A stretch of 64,000 bases of DNA from an uncultured Bacilli bacterium (GTDB taxonomy: Bacteria > Bacillota_I > Bacilli_A > RF39 > UBA660): assembly GCA_934149245.1 (NCBI GenBank), contig CAKPER010000004.1, positions 1-64,000 on the forward strand, read 5' to 3'. Positions 9,386-18,031 of the stretch are shown here, piece after piece. The first letter of the stretch is position 1, and each line of letters starts with the position of its first letter. A program made the translations under genes and the position numbers. The notes beneath the pieces are model-generated. The model had not been told where the DNA came from and ran no database searches. It saw only the letters and a program-made list of their open reading frames with translations.

Positions 9386-10738
9386 CTATTTTCCTAAACA
9401 AAATCTTGAGAATAATTCATCTAATAATTCTTCTTTATAAGTTTCTCCAATTATTTCTCCTAATGTTTCCCAAGATTGTTTTATTCCTAATTCAACTATC
9501 TCTATTGGCTCATTATTATCAATTGACTTAATTGATTCATCTATATATTCTAAAGATTTTTTTAGAAGTGATATACTTCTAGCATCAGTTAAATATGTTA
9601 AATCATCAGATTCTATTTGGCCTAAGTTAAATAATTTTATTATTTCTTTCTTTAAATCATCTAAACCTACTCCATTTTTAATACTTGTTTTTATATAACT
9701 TTCGGTTAAAATATTTAAATCAATTTTTTGTTCAAGATCACTTTTGTTTATAACCGTAATATGTTTTTTATCTTTTAATAAATCAAATATTTTTTTATCT
9801 TCTTCTTGTAATATTTCATTATTATTTAATATTAGTATCACTAAATCACTTTTGTTTATTATTTCTTTGCTTTTTTGAACACCTATTTTTTCAACAATAT
9901 CATTTGTTTGTCTTATACCAGCTGTATCTATTATATTTAATACGACACCATTTAAGATAATATTTCCCTCGACTATGTCTCTCGTTGTTCCCTCAATATC
10001 TGTAACAATTGCTTTTTCTTCTTCTAATAAAGCATTTAATAAACTACTTTTTCCAACATTAGGTCGTCCTATTATCCCAACATTTATTCCATTTGTAATA
10101 ATTTTTCCTTCTTGTGATTTTTTTATTATACCTTTTAATTTTTCATTGAATTTTTCCAAGAAAGGTTTTATACTTTTAGTTGTTAATTGTTCAATATCTT
10201 CATATTCAGGATAATCTATATTGACTTCTATGTGTGAAATAATTTTTATTAATTCTTCTCTTAATGTTTTTATTTTGTTTGTCACTTTTCCTGTTAATTG
10301 ATTAATTGACAAATCTCTTGCACGTTCTGTTTTAGAAGAAATTAAGTTCATAATACCATCTGCCTCTAAAAGATCAATTCTACCATTTAAAAATGCTCTC
10401 TTGGTAAATTCACCTGGCTCTGCTAACCTAGCACCATTTAATAGTAATAATTCCAATATTTTATTTGTTGTTGCAACTCCACCATGACTGTTAATTTCTA
10501 CTATATTTTCTGTTGTAAAAGTTTTGGGAGCCAGCATAACCGATACTAATACTTCGTCTATTACTTTATTGTTATCTACAATATATCCATAATTTATTGT
10601 ATGGGTAGCAACCTTATTTAAATCTTTACCTTTCCATATTTTGTTAACTATTTTTAAACTATCAATTCCACTTACTCTTATTATTGAAATGGCTCCTACT
10701 CCAAGTGATGTTGATATTGCTGCTATAGTATCATTCAT
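9386..10738 (-). CDS. mnmE: tRNA modification GTPase MnmE
   Basis: This 450-residue protein has the MnmE layout: an N-terminal tetrahydrofolate-binding domain (starting MNDTIAAISTSLGVGAISI), a helical domain, an inserted G domain and a C-terminal helix ending in the catalytic CLGK motif. The G domain shows GRPNVGKSSLLNALL (about 223-237), DTAGIR and NKSDL. It works with MnmG in wobble-uridine modification. The ribosome site is AAAGGAGAAAG. It is the first of the three coupled genes mnmE-mnmG-rsmG. Confidence 0.97.
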   Translation of the reverse strand: MNDTIAAISTSLGVGAISIIRVSGIDSLKIVNKIWKGKDLNKVATHTINYGYIVDNNKVIDEVLVSVMLAPKTFTTENIVEINSHGGVATTNKILELLLLNGARLAEPGEFTKRAFLNGRIDLLEADGIMNLISSKTERARDLSINQLTGKVTNKIKTLREELIKIISHIEVNIDYPEYEDIEQLTTKSIKPFLEKFNEKLKGIIKKSQEGKIITNGINVGIIGRPNVGKSSLLNALLEEEKAIVTDIEGTTRDIVEGNIILNGVVLNIIDTAGIRQTNDIVEKIGVQKSKEIINKSDLVILILNNNEILQEEDKKIFDLLKDKKHITVINKSDLEQKIDLNILTESYIKTSIKNGVGLDDLKKEIIKLFNLGQIESDDLTYLTDARSISLLKKSLEYIDESIKSIDNNEPIEIVELGIKQSWETLGEIIGETYKEELLDELFSRFCLGK

Positions 10739-10798
10739 ATTATCTTTCTCCTTTTTCTATATTTTAGCATATTATAAAAAAAAATAAAACTATGTATA

Positions 10799-11662
10799 TT
10801 AATTATCATTGTATAATTCAATTTCTTTTTTGTTATATGCTTCTATGATTTTATTCCAAATAGTAGAATTAACATATCTAGCTTTTTTGGGATGAATTAA
10901 ATATCTTACTGTTAATTCAATGTGGTCATCTATAATCTGAGTATATATTATTGGATCGTAATGATTATAATAAATTCTATATTCACTAGATATATTGTTT
11001 ATTTGTTTTTTCATTTTTGCAGGAATACTTTTGATTATTTCATTTGAATTTACTATTTTGTAAATTATTCCTTTTGTTTTTGATATGTCTGAATTTAGTG
11101 GTACTTTTATTGTAAGTTCATTCCAAATATATTTAAATGCTTTATTATAATTTCTTAATGGATAATTAAAGATTGTAGAATTAGGAATATGTGTTATAAC
11201 ACCTGTACTTTGTCCAATAAAGTTTTCATTATTTACTTCCAGCACCTCAAAATTAAGAGCATTAATATTAACAACATCACCTTTATAATTATTTATTTCT
11301 ATTCTATCTTCTATTACAAATGGTTTTTTTAATTTGATATATATTCCTGAAAAGAAGTTAAAAATTAAATCTCTAAGTGCTATTGTAAAACCAGCAGATA
11401 TTAAACTTATTACAGTTAAAAAATTATTGATATACTTTCCCCATAAAAATAAAAATATTATTAAATTTATTATAGTAATTAACACTTTAAATTTTTGGGT
11501 ATATAAGTATTCATTTTTAGAATTATTAACATGTTTTATAATTCTTAATCCTATTTTTTTTATAATATATAGAGCTAAGAAAAATAAAATACTTTTTAAT
11601 ATAAGAATTATATATTCTTTATTAATGCTTGTTAAATTACTAATATACACTATTGTTTTCAT
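10799..11662 (-). CDS. MscS-family mechanosensitive channel
   Basis: This 287-residue membrane protein has about three N-terminal hydrophobic segments (about 15-40, 60-78, 80-115). The last contains an MscS-like pore helix and turn (AGFTIALRDLIFNFFSGIYI). A beta domain follows (PFVIEDRIEINNYKGDVVNI and a HIPNSTIFNYPLRNY segment), then an alpha/beta C-terminus. Small MscS channels release solutes on hypo-osmotic shock. The insertion between jag and mnmE is not part of the core Bacillus order. It has its own GAGGTG ribosome site and follows the jag terminator. Confidence 0.85.
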   Translation of the reverse strand: MKTIVYISNLTSINKEYIILILKSILFFLALYIIKKIGLRIIKHVNNSKNEYLYTQKFKVLITIINLIIFLFLWGKYINNFLTVISLISAGFTIALRDLIFNFFSGIYIKLKKPFVIEDRIEINNYKGDVVNINALNFEVLEVNNENFIGQSTGVITHIPNSTIFNYPLRNYNKAFKYIWNELTIKVPLNSDISKTKGIIYKIVNSNEIIKSIPAKMKKQINNISSEYRIYYNHYDPIIYTQIIDDHIELTVRYLIHPKKARYVNSTIWNKIIEAYNKKEIELYNDN

Positions 11663-11730
11663 TATTGCACCTCTTTTCTTATTTTATTAATTAATTTTAT
11701 TTTTATGAAAGAATTAGCTTTAAGAAAATT

Positions 11731-11763
11731 AAACCAAGAAAAAAATTAATTTTCTCTTGGTTT
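11731..11763 (-). terminator. Probable terminator after jag
   Basis: A 9-bp inverted repeat (AAACCAAGA at 11731 with TCTTGGTTT at 11755) overlaps the jag 3' end. The tract after the stem on the minus strand is only moderately U-rich, so termination may be partial. Confidence 0.5.
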
Positions 11764-12354
11764 TATTACTACATATCTATTTGGTTCTTCACCATGACTT
11801 TCTGTATATACCTTAGAATTGCTAGATAAGGCATTATGAACTATTCTTCTTTCATATGAATTCATACATTCTAGCTTTGCTTCAACACCTGTTTGAGATA
11901 CTTCTTTAGCTATTTTTTTTGCTGTTCTTTCAATAATTTCTCCTTTTTTTGCTTTGTAATTTTCAACATCTACTATTATTTTTACCTTATTATTAATATT
12001 TTGTGGTATTGTTTGTCTTATTATATCTTGAATAGCTTGAATTGTTTTGCCATTTTTCCCAATTAAAATGGAATTATTATCTGAAAAAATAGTTAAACTT
12101 ATTGTTTTTTCAATTCTTCTAACTTCTAAATTAGCTTGAATTCCCATTAAACTAACTAGTTCTTTTATCTCCTCTTTTAAATAATTTATTAAATCATTTA
12201 TACTAACAATCTCTATTTTAGTACTTTTTTTTAATATACCCTTTTTTTCTTCAACGATATTAACTATTAAATCACTTTCTTGAGTGTTCAATTCATTAGT
12301 TGCATTTTTTATAGCATCATCATAATTTTTACCTTCAAAAAAATACTTATTCAT
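11746..12354 (-). CDS. jag: Jag/KhpB RNA-binding protein
   Basis: This 202-residue protein contains the three expected parts. The Jag-N domain covers residues 1-50 (FEGKNYDDAIKNATNEL). The KH domain has ILIGKNGKTIQAIQDIIRQ near 104-122. The R3H domain has MNSYERRIVHNALS near 166-179. KhpB binds RNA together with KhpA and affects cell elongation and division in Gram-positives. The start codon directly follows the yidC stop, with the ribosome site in the yidC end, so the two are coupled. Confidence 0.95.
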   Translation of the reverse strand: MNKYFFEGKNYDDAIKNATNELNTQESDLIVNIVEEKKGILKKSTKIEIVSINDLINYLKEEIKELVSLMGIQANLEVRRIEKTISLTIFSDNNSILIGKNGKTIQAIQDIIRQTIPQNINNKVKIIVDVENYKAKKGEIIERTAKKIAKEVSQTGVEAKLECMNSYERRIVHNALSSNSKVYTESHGEEPNRYVVIKPREN

Positions 12355-13281
12355 CTATTTTTCCTTCTTCCTTTCAACATAAATATTCTGGAAAATGGTA
12401 AACAAACTAGATGTTATCCAATATAGACCTAAAGCCGCTGGTAGAGAAAGCGATGCTACTCCAATCATAGCCATCATAAAGTATATTGTGTATTTCATTT
12501 GATTAGCGGCTGGACCCGATTGATCTTTTAATGTTTTAGAGAAAGACAAGAAAGATGTTAAAATTATTAATGCTAATAATAATACATACCAATAATTATG
12601 ATGTGTAAAAATTCCAACCCAAGGAGTAGTTCCCATCTGATAAACTAGAAAATTATTTTCAAAAAGAGCTGGTGTTCTATTAATTGCTTCTAAAAAGGCA
12701 AATAATAATGGTAATTGAATAAAAGCTAACAAACATCCTGACATAGGATTTATTTTATATTTTTGATAGACCATCATCATTTCTTGAGCTTTTTTAGTTT
12801 GTTCCTCGCTACTATCTTTTCCTTTATATTTTTTCTCTATCTTTTCTAATTCTGGTTGAGCTTTTTTTAATAATTCGGATTGCATAGCAGTTTTTTTGGT
12901 TACTGGCATTAATAACAATCTAATTAGTAATGATGTTATTATAATTGATAAACCATAATTTTTTAATAACAAACCAATCTGAATTATTAACCACGCTAAT
13001 GGCTTTACAAATATGCTCGTCCATAGACCTTCATAATTTTCCAATGGACTAAAATTTTTACATTCTGGTAACTTAGAAACTTTAATTCCATTTTTTTTAT
13101 ATAATTTTGTTACATTATCATTTGTTGGCTTACAAATAATGTTTTCAGTAATTGATTGTCCTGTTTCTTTATTTATTACAACATTATTTTTTTTATCTTT
13201 TAGTGTTTTGGTACACCCTGATAACAATAATACACACATTATTATTATAAATATTTGTTTTATTTTATACTTATTTTTCAT
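12355..13281 (-). CDS. yidC: Membrane protein insertase YidC (lipoprotein form)
   Basis: This YidC/Oxa1 insertase has about 308 residues. The N-terminus is a lipoprotein signal with lipobox LLLSGC, as in Firmicutes SpoIIIJ/YqjG. Five hydrophobic segments follow. The conserved cytoplasmic hairpin (QPELEKIEKKYKGKDS) comes before NPMSGCLLAFIQLPLLFAF. It inserts and folds membrane proteins with or without SecYEG. I chose the ATG at 13281 (GGAG six bases upstream) rather than the TTG at 13293. The gene then overlaps rnpA by 11 bases. The C-terminal tail is short and basic. Confidence 0.95.
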   Translation of the reverse strand: MKNKYKIKQIFIIIMCVLLLSGCTKTLKDKKNNVVINKETGQSITENIICKPTNDNVTKLYKKNGIKVSKLPECKNFSPLENYEGLWTSIFVKPLAWLIIQIGLLLKNYGLSIIITSLLIRLLLMPVTKKTAMQSELLKKAQPELEKIEKKYKGKDSSEEQTKKAQEMMMVYQKYKINPMSGCLLAFIQLPLLFAFLEAINRTPALFENNFLVYQMGTTPWVGIFTHHNYWYVLLLALIILTSFLSFSKTLKDQSGPAANQMKYTIYFMMAMIGVASLSLPAALGLYWITSSLFTIFQNIYVERKKEK

Positions 13282-13612
13282 TAAATTCTCCAATCTTATT
13301 TATTAGTGTTATAAACTTTTTTTCTAACTGACGATAGTCCAATTCTATTGCCTTCTTCCTAAATATTATAACATAGTCATACGATTTTTGTATAGCATTT
13401 CTGTTAGTATCTATTATATTTTTTAATCTTCTTTTTAATTTATTTCTTTGGTTAGCCTTTCCTACTTTTTTAGGAACAGATATTCCATAACGATTATTTA
13501 ACATACGTTTTTCTACAAAATAAACCACAAAAAAACTATTCTTTACAAATTTTTTATTATTTATAATATTCGTATACTCAAATTTACTTTTTATTATATC
13601 CTTTTTCTTCAT
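13271..13612 (-). CDS. rnpA: Ribonuclease P protein component
   Basis: This small basic protein of 113 residues carries the RNase P protein signature RNKLKRRLKNIIDTN (the RNR motif) after the central strand GISVPKKVGKA. It binds the catalytic RnpB RNA and assists 5' maturation of tRNAs. The rnpB RNA was not found in the window. The gene lies between rpmH and yidC as in nearly all bacteria, with a GGAGGA ribosome site. Confidence 0.95.
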   Translation of the reverse strand: MKKKDIIKSKFEYTNIINNKKFVKNSFFVVYFVEKRMLNNRYGISVPKKVGKANQRNKLKRRLKNIIDTNRNAIQKSYDYVIIFRKKAIELDYRQLEKKFITLINKIGEFNEK

Positions 13613-13672
13613 TATCTCCTCCGCTTATATATAATATATGAAAGAATATTACTATTTTTTTAAATTAATGAG

Positions 13673-13697
13673 TAAAAAAATGCTACATAAGTAGCAT
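13673..13697 (-). terminator. Terminator/attenuator between rpmH and rnpA
   Basis: A perfect 7-bp stem (ATGCTAC/GTAGCAT, 4-nt loop) overlaps the rpmH stop codon and is followed on the minus strand by a run of about seven U. It would uncouple high rpmH expression from rnpA-yidC. Confidence 0.75.
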
Positions 13698-13819
13698 TAA
13701 GCACATAATCTTTTTCTTTTTTTTGCTCTTCTCTTGCGTAGAACATTTCCTTTAACACGGGCAAAAAAGCCATGTTTCTTTGCTCTCTTAGCTTTATTTG
13801 GTTGATACGTTCTTTTCAT
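13697..13819 (-). CDS. rpmH: 50S ribosomal protein L34
   Basis: This 40-codon reading frame is read on the minus strand. The product begins MKRTYQPNKAKRAKKHGFFA and ends in an Arg/Lys-rich stretch finishing RKRLCA. The L34 hallmarks MKRTYQP and KKHGF are intact. L34 is usually 44-46 residues, and the shortening is in the middle, where NGRKVLxRRR is reduced to GNVLRKRR. A GGAGGT ribosome site lies about 9 bases before the ATG. It is first in the minus-strand rpmH-rnpA-yidC-jag group and divergent from the HerA gene. Confidence 0.95.
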   Translation of the reverse strand: MKRTYQPNKAKRAKKHGFFARVKGNVLRKRRAKKRKRLCA

Positions 13820-13850
13820 AAAATTACACCTCCAAGTCAAATGCTATTTT

Positions 13851-13879
13851 ATTATATATGTTAATTAATTTTCTGTCAA
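13851..13879 (-). promoter_or_regulatory. Consensus sigma-A promoter of rpmH
   Basis: On the minus strand TTGACA is separated by exactly 17 bases from TATAAT, both perfect consensus hexamers, about 35 bases before the rpmH start. Confidence 0.85.
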
Positions 13880-13983
13880 CTATTATACTTATAAAAACAA
13901 TATTTTTTGAAATTTTTTACTTTTTTATTTTAATATTTCTAAATTTATAGTATAATATGTTTAAGAATAAGGAGGATGATTTC

Positions 13984-15732
13984 ATGTTTAAGGAAATAAC
14001 CGCAATTAGTAAAAATTTTGCAATGGTTAAACTAGAAGGAAATGCTAGTGATGATTTACTCAATATGAATGTCATTTTTGAAGATGGAACAAAAAAAATA
14101 CTAGGAGAGGTTGAAGAAGTCGATGGTCAGCAAATAAAGGTTAGTTTCCTGGGAGAATTTGTTAATGATAAATTTTTAGGTGGTATTATTCGTAAGCCTA
14201 GCCTAACTTCAAAAATTAGAATGATAAATCAAAACGAGCTTAGTGAGCTTGTTGGTGACAATAATGATAAAAGTATGATATTGGGATTATCACCTCTTTA
14301 TAATGACTATCCTATAAAAATTGATATTGATGATATGTGGAGTAATCATAGTGCTATTTTTGGTAATACTGGTAGTGGTAAAACTTACGGAGTAGCCAGA
14401 TATGTGCAAAATTTATTTAATATTCCAAATATCATACCTTTTAATAGTAATATTTTTATATTTAATAATACCGATGAATATGATAATGCCTTTAAAAGTA
14501 TAAGTAATTTTAATATTAATTTTAACTATAAAATGTTCTCGCTTTCTGGTGAAAGTAGTAATAGAATTAGGTTACCATTATGGTTATTGTCTGTTGATGA
14601 TTATGCTAACTTATTAGATGTTACAGAATACTCGCAACTTGCTGTTATAGAAAAAATGTTAAGTTTAGTATCGGCATTTGCTCGTAATGATGAAGAATCA
14701 AAAAGATACAAAAATCATTTAATAGCTAGTGCTATAACATCAGTTTTATATACAAATCAAACTCCAGGAAGAATAAGGGATCAAATATTTTCTATTTTAG
14801 AAAAGTGTAACACTGATGAATTAAACTTAGATTTTGAAGTACCTGGAATTGGGTATACTAGACAATTTAGAAAATGCTTTGAAATTGATAGTAAAGGAGA
14901 ATTTGCAGAGCGTGTTTTAATTGCTGAATATATTCAAAAATTTATTGATAATACAACTAAATGGAATGAAGATTTTGTACCTATCTATTTTACACTAGAT
15001 GACTTGGAGACTGCTCTTAATTTTGCTCTTATTTCCGAAGGATTATTACTTAATGAAAAATCATATTCAGCTGCTATGGCTTTAAAAGTAAGATTGCATA
15101 CTCTAAATAATAGTAGTTATAAAAAGATTTTTGAATATGATAGGTTTGTTAACGCAACTGAATTTTTGATGGATATAATTATGATAGGTCAAAACAAGAG
15201 AGCACAAATTATTAATTTTGTATTAGAAGGCATCGATGACAGATTTGCTAAAGCTATTGTAAAAGTTTATTGTAGAATTATTTTCAAGTTTAGTAAAGGT
15301 TTAAAAGAAAGAGGCGCAATGCCAATACATTTAATGTTAGAGGAAGCTCACAGATATGTACAACGTGATAATGATATAAATATATTAGGTTATAATATGT
15401 TTGAAAGAATTGCTAAAGAGGGAAGAAAATTTGGAGTTGTACTCGACTTAATTACGCAAAGACCTACTGAGTTATCTGAAGCAGTTATTTCACAATGTAC
15501 TAATTTTTTGATATTTAAAATAACACACCCAACTGATTTGGATTATATAAGAAAAATGGTACCAAATATTAGTTCCGATATTATAGAAAAACAAAAATCA
15601 TTGCAATCTGGGACTTGTGTTGCTTTTGGAAAAATGATGAAAATTCCTATGATTGTAAAAATGCAATTACCTAATCCAGAACCTAAAAGTTCTAATGCAT
15701 CTATATATAATAAATGGATGGTAAATATTTAA
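13984..15732 (+). CDS. HerA-type (DUF87) hexameric ATPase/helicase
   Basis: This protein has about 582 residues. A beta-rich HAS-barrel-like domain (about 1-85) comes before a RecA-like FtsK/HerA ATPase. Walker A is IFGNTGSGKTYG (GNTGSGKT near 127-134) and Walker B is MLEEAHRYV. A helical insert lies between them, and the C-terminus has the HerA arrangement FGVVLDLITQRPTEL followed by SQCTNFLIFKITHP. HerA proteins are DNA translocases. In bacteria they occur alone, with NurA-like nucleases, or with Sir2 in anti-phage systems. No nuclease or Sir2 partner is adjacent. The start is ATG 13984 with AAGGAGG; an upstream ATG at 13957 abuts the -10 TATAAT at 13951 and cannot be the start. Its place between rpmH and dnaA is unusual. 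Confidence 0.85.
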   Translation: MFKEITAISKNFAMVKLEGNASDDLLNMNVIFEDGTKKILGEVEEVDGQQIKVSFLGEFVNDKFLGGIIRKPSLTSKIRMINQNELSELVGDNNDKSMILGLSPLYNDYPIKIDIDDMWSNHSAIFGNTGSGKTYGVARYVQNLFNIPNIIPFNSNIFIFNNTDEYDNAFKSISNFNINFNYKMFSLSGESSNRIRLPLWLLSVDDYANLLDVTEYSQLAVIEKMLSLVSAFARNDEESKRYKNHLIASAITSVLYTNQTPGRIRDQIFSILEKCNTDELNLDFEVPGIGYTRQFRKCFEIDSKGEFAERVLIAEYIQKFIDNTTKWNEDFVPIYFTLDDLETALNFALISEGLLLNEKSYSAAMALKVRLHTLNNSSYKKIFEYDRFVNATEFLMDIIMIGQNKRAQIINFVLEGIDDRFAKAIVKVYCRIIFKFSKGLKERGAMPIHLMLEEAHRYVQRDNDINILGYNMFERIAKEGRKFGVVLDLITQRPTELSEAVISQCTNFLIFKITHPTDLDYIRKMVPNISSDIIEKQKSLQSGTCVAFGKMMKIPMIVKMQLPNPEPKSSNASIYNKWMVNI

Positions 15733-15785
15733 ATTTTTAATTATAACAATATTTATAAAATTAAAATTATTATTTAAGTTTCTTC

Positions 15786-15815
15786 AGTTCTCTGGATTTG
15801 AAGGAACTTTTTTTA
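15786..15815 (+). terminator. Probable terminator of the HerA gene
   Basis: An AGTTC...GAACT hairpin is followed by a run of seven T about 55 bases after the stop codon. Confidence 0.5.
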
Positions 15816-15924
15816 TACTGATAGATATTAAATTTAATATTATATACTATTAATTAGAAAATAATTTTAAATATATATTTATATAAAGAAGTTGGTAATA
15901 TTATTTTCTATAATAATATCTGAA

Positions 15925-15955
15925 AAAGACATCTAATTTTTAGATGTTTTTTTTG
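15925..15955 (+). terminator. Second terminator-like hairpin upstream of oriC
   Basis: A perfect 8-bp stem (ACATCTAA at 15929 with TTAGATGT at 15940) is followed by eight T. It lies more than 100 bases past the first hairpin and has no gene between, so it may end a small RNA or serve as a second barrier protecting the origin. Confidence 0.6.
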
Positions 15956-16079
15956 AATTAAACAAAATTTAATTTGCTTATAATTTTTATTATATACATT
16001 CTTAATATATAGTTTTAAAAAGTGTTTTATAAATAAAATATTAATTACCTACAAATGTATAAAAAACTTTTGTAAGAGT

Positions 16080-16485
16080 TTCAACGCATTGAAAATTTAT
16101 ATTATAAAAAAGTTTTCCACAGTTTTAAACTTTTTAATTATACACATAGAAAAGTAGATAAATATAAATTAAGTGCTCAATAAAATCACTGTATATTTGA
16201 TTAGTAAATTTTACGTAAATCATGATTACTCACAACTTTCAACAAAGGATATTTTAATCCACATGGAGAAAAAGTTTTCCACATGTGGAAATTTTTTAGG
16301 TAATAATACCTGTTGAAAAATATCAAAATTCCTTATTTAACAAGAAAAATTGCTGTTCGCTTTTTTTATGTTTTTTATTTAGAAAAAAGTTTTCCACAGT
16401 TTTGCTTCTTGTTACTTAATAATGAAATTTAAACACTTTTATTTTTTTTATGATAAAATATCTTTAGATGTTGGGAGGTAAATTT
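16080..16485. other. Origin of replication (oriC), dnaA-proximal part
   Basis: The gene-free stretch 15733-16485 holds DnaA boxes in its second half. One is a perfect TTATACACA at 16138. TTTTCCACA boxes are at 16113, 16275 and 16390. A reverse box TGTGGAAAT at 16284 makes the palindrome TTTCCACATGTGGAAA with its neighbour (16276-16291). The box at 16138 is followed by TAG/TAA trinucleotides that could be DnaA-trios. Gene orientation switches from mostly minus to mostly plus here. A dnaA -10 (TGATAAAAT, hexamer at 16454-16459) lies within 30 bases of the start. In 15733-16080 I see only AT-rich sequence and the two hairpins listed separately. Confidence 0.85.
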
Positions 16486-17886
16486 ATGAAATTAGAAAAT
16501 TTATGGAATGATTTTCTTTCAAGGATAAAGGAAAATATTTCTTCACTTTCTTATGAAACCTGGTTTAAAGATACAAAACTAGTTTCTTTAAATAAGGATA
16601 ATTTAGCTATTGTTGTTGTTCCGATGCCTTTTCATAAAAAACATCTAGTTGAAAATTATCTAAATATAATGGAAAAAACCATATATCTTATCACTAAAAA
16701 ACAATACAACTTCGAATTTTTATTAGAAGAAGAATGGACAGAAAGAACTGAAAATGAGACTTTCAACAATCTATCTAATAATAAAATCTTGGAAACTCCA
16801 GAAAGAAAAAACGCTAATATTATACATCAAAATATTGAAGATGCAAATTTAAACAAAGAATATGTTTTTGATACGTTTATTGTAGGTAATTCAAATAGAT
16901 TTGCTTACACAGCCTCTATGGCCGTAGCTGAAAAACCTGGAAAAGCTTATAATCCACTATTTTTATACGGAAAAAGTGGGCTTGGAAAGACTCATTTAAT
17001 GCATTCAATAGGTAATTATATAATTGAAAATTCAAATTTAAAGGTGTTGTACATATCTAGTGATAAATTTGTTAATGATTTTATTAATGCTGTTAGATAT
17101 AATGAAAAAGATAATTTTGATAAAATAGATGTTTTTAAAAATAAGTACAGAAATATTGATGTATTGATGATTGATGATATTCAATTTTTGGGTAATGCAA
17201 CAAAAGGACAGGAAGAATTTTTTCACACATTTAATGAATTGTATAATGAAAACAAACAAATAGTTATAGCATCTGATCGCTCAGTTGATGACTTAAAAAT
17301 GTTAGAAAATAGATTACTTACTAGATTTAATTGGGGATTAACAGCAAATATTACGCCTCCAGATTTTGAATTAAGAGTTAATATAATAAAAAAGAAAATA
17401 TCTCATCAAGAATCTGCCAAAGATGTTCCAATTGAAGTAATAGAGTATATTGCTAATAATTTTGCATCTGATGTCAGGCAACTTGAAGGAGCAATTACAA
17501 GAGTTTTCGCTTATGCTTTAATGATGAATAAAGGCAAAATTGATTTAGATATTGCTATTGATGCGTTGAAAGATCAACTAACTGATAAGAGTGTTTATAA
17601 AAATGATGTACACAGAATTCAGACGGTAGTTTGCGATTATTTTAAAATTACCATAGAAGATATAAAAGGAAAAAAGCGCAGTCAGAATATCAACTATCCA
17701 AGACAAGTAGCTATTTATTTATGTAGAACATTAGCTCATGAATCATTTCCTAAAATTGGAACATATTTTGGTGGAAGAGACCATTCAACAATAATGAGCT
17801 CTTACCGAAAAATTGAAAAAGACTTAAAAGAAAATGAACAACTCAAAATAGTAATAAAAGAACTAAAAGAAATGTTATCCACATAA
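16486..17886 (+). CDS. dnaA: Chromosomal replication initiator DnaA
   Basis: This protein has about 466 residues. Domain I covers residues 1-90 (LWNDFLSRIKENISSLSYETW) and a short linker follows. The AAA+ domain has Walker A LYGKSGLGKTHLMH and Walker B VLMIDDIQFLG. The C-terminal DNA-binding domain carries the DnaA signature FGGRDHSTIMSSYRKIE. DnaA binds the boxes on either side of its own gene and opens the origin. The ATG at 16486 has GGGAGG seven bases before it; the upstream ATG at 16468 precedes that ribosome site and is rejected. A perfect DnaA box TTATCCACA overlaps the stop codon, consistent with autoregulation. Confidence 0.98.
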   Translation: MKLENLWNDFLSRIKENISSLSYETWFKDTKLVSLNKDNLAIVVVPMPFHKKHLVENYLNIMEKTIYLITKKQYNFEFLLEEEWTERTENETFNNLSNNKILETPERKNANIIHQNIEDANLNKEYVFDTFIVGNSNRFAYTASMAVAEKPGKAYNPLFLYGKSGLGKTHLMHSIGNYIIENSNLKVLYISSDKFVNDFINAVRYNEKDNFDKIDVFKNKYRNIDVLMIDDIQFLGNATKGQEEFFHTFNELYNENKQIVIASDRSVDDLKMLENRLLTRFNWGLTANITPPDFELRVNIIKKKISHQESAKDVPIEVIEYIANNFASDVRQLEGAITRVFAYALMMNKGKIDLDIAIDALKDQLTDKSVYKNDVHRIQTVVCDYFKITIEDIKGKKRSQNINYPRQVAIYLCRTLAHESFPKIGTYFGGRDHSTIMSSYRKIEKDLKENEQLKIVIKELKEMLST

Positions 17887-17988
17887 TAAAGTTGATAATT
17901 TAAAAAGTTTCCCACATAGCTGTGGAAAAAATATTTTAATGAAAGCTTATAAAATAAGAGTTTTTTTATGTTTTCCACAGAATCCACA
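17875..17988. promoter_or_regulatory. DnaA-box cluster between dnaA and dnaN
   Basis: The cluster comprises TTATCCACA at 17875 (perfect), TTTCCCACA at 17908 facing TGTGGAAAA at 17921, TTTTCCACA at 17971, and a weaker AATCCACA at 17981. It corresponds to the downstream half of the bipartite Bacillus origin and probably also controls dnaN. Confidence 0.85.
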
Positions 17989-18031
17989 TCATAATAAATA
18001 ATAATATAATAAAAAGAAAGAAGGAATAAAA

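Noticed and set aside
13957..13983. Upstream start for the HerA gene
   Set aside because: This ATG directly follows the -10 hexamer TATAAT (13951-13956), so it could not be on the transcript with a ribosome site; the GGAGG site serves ATG 13984.
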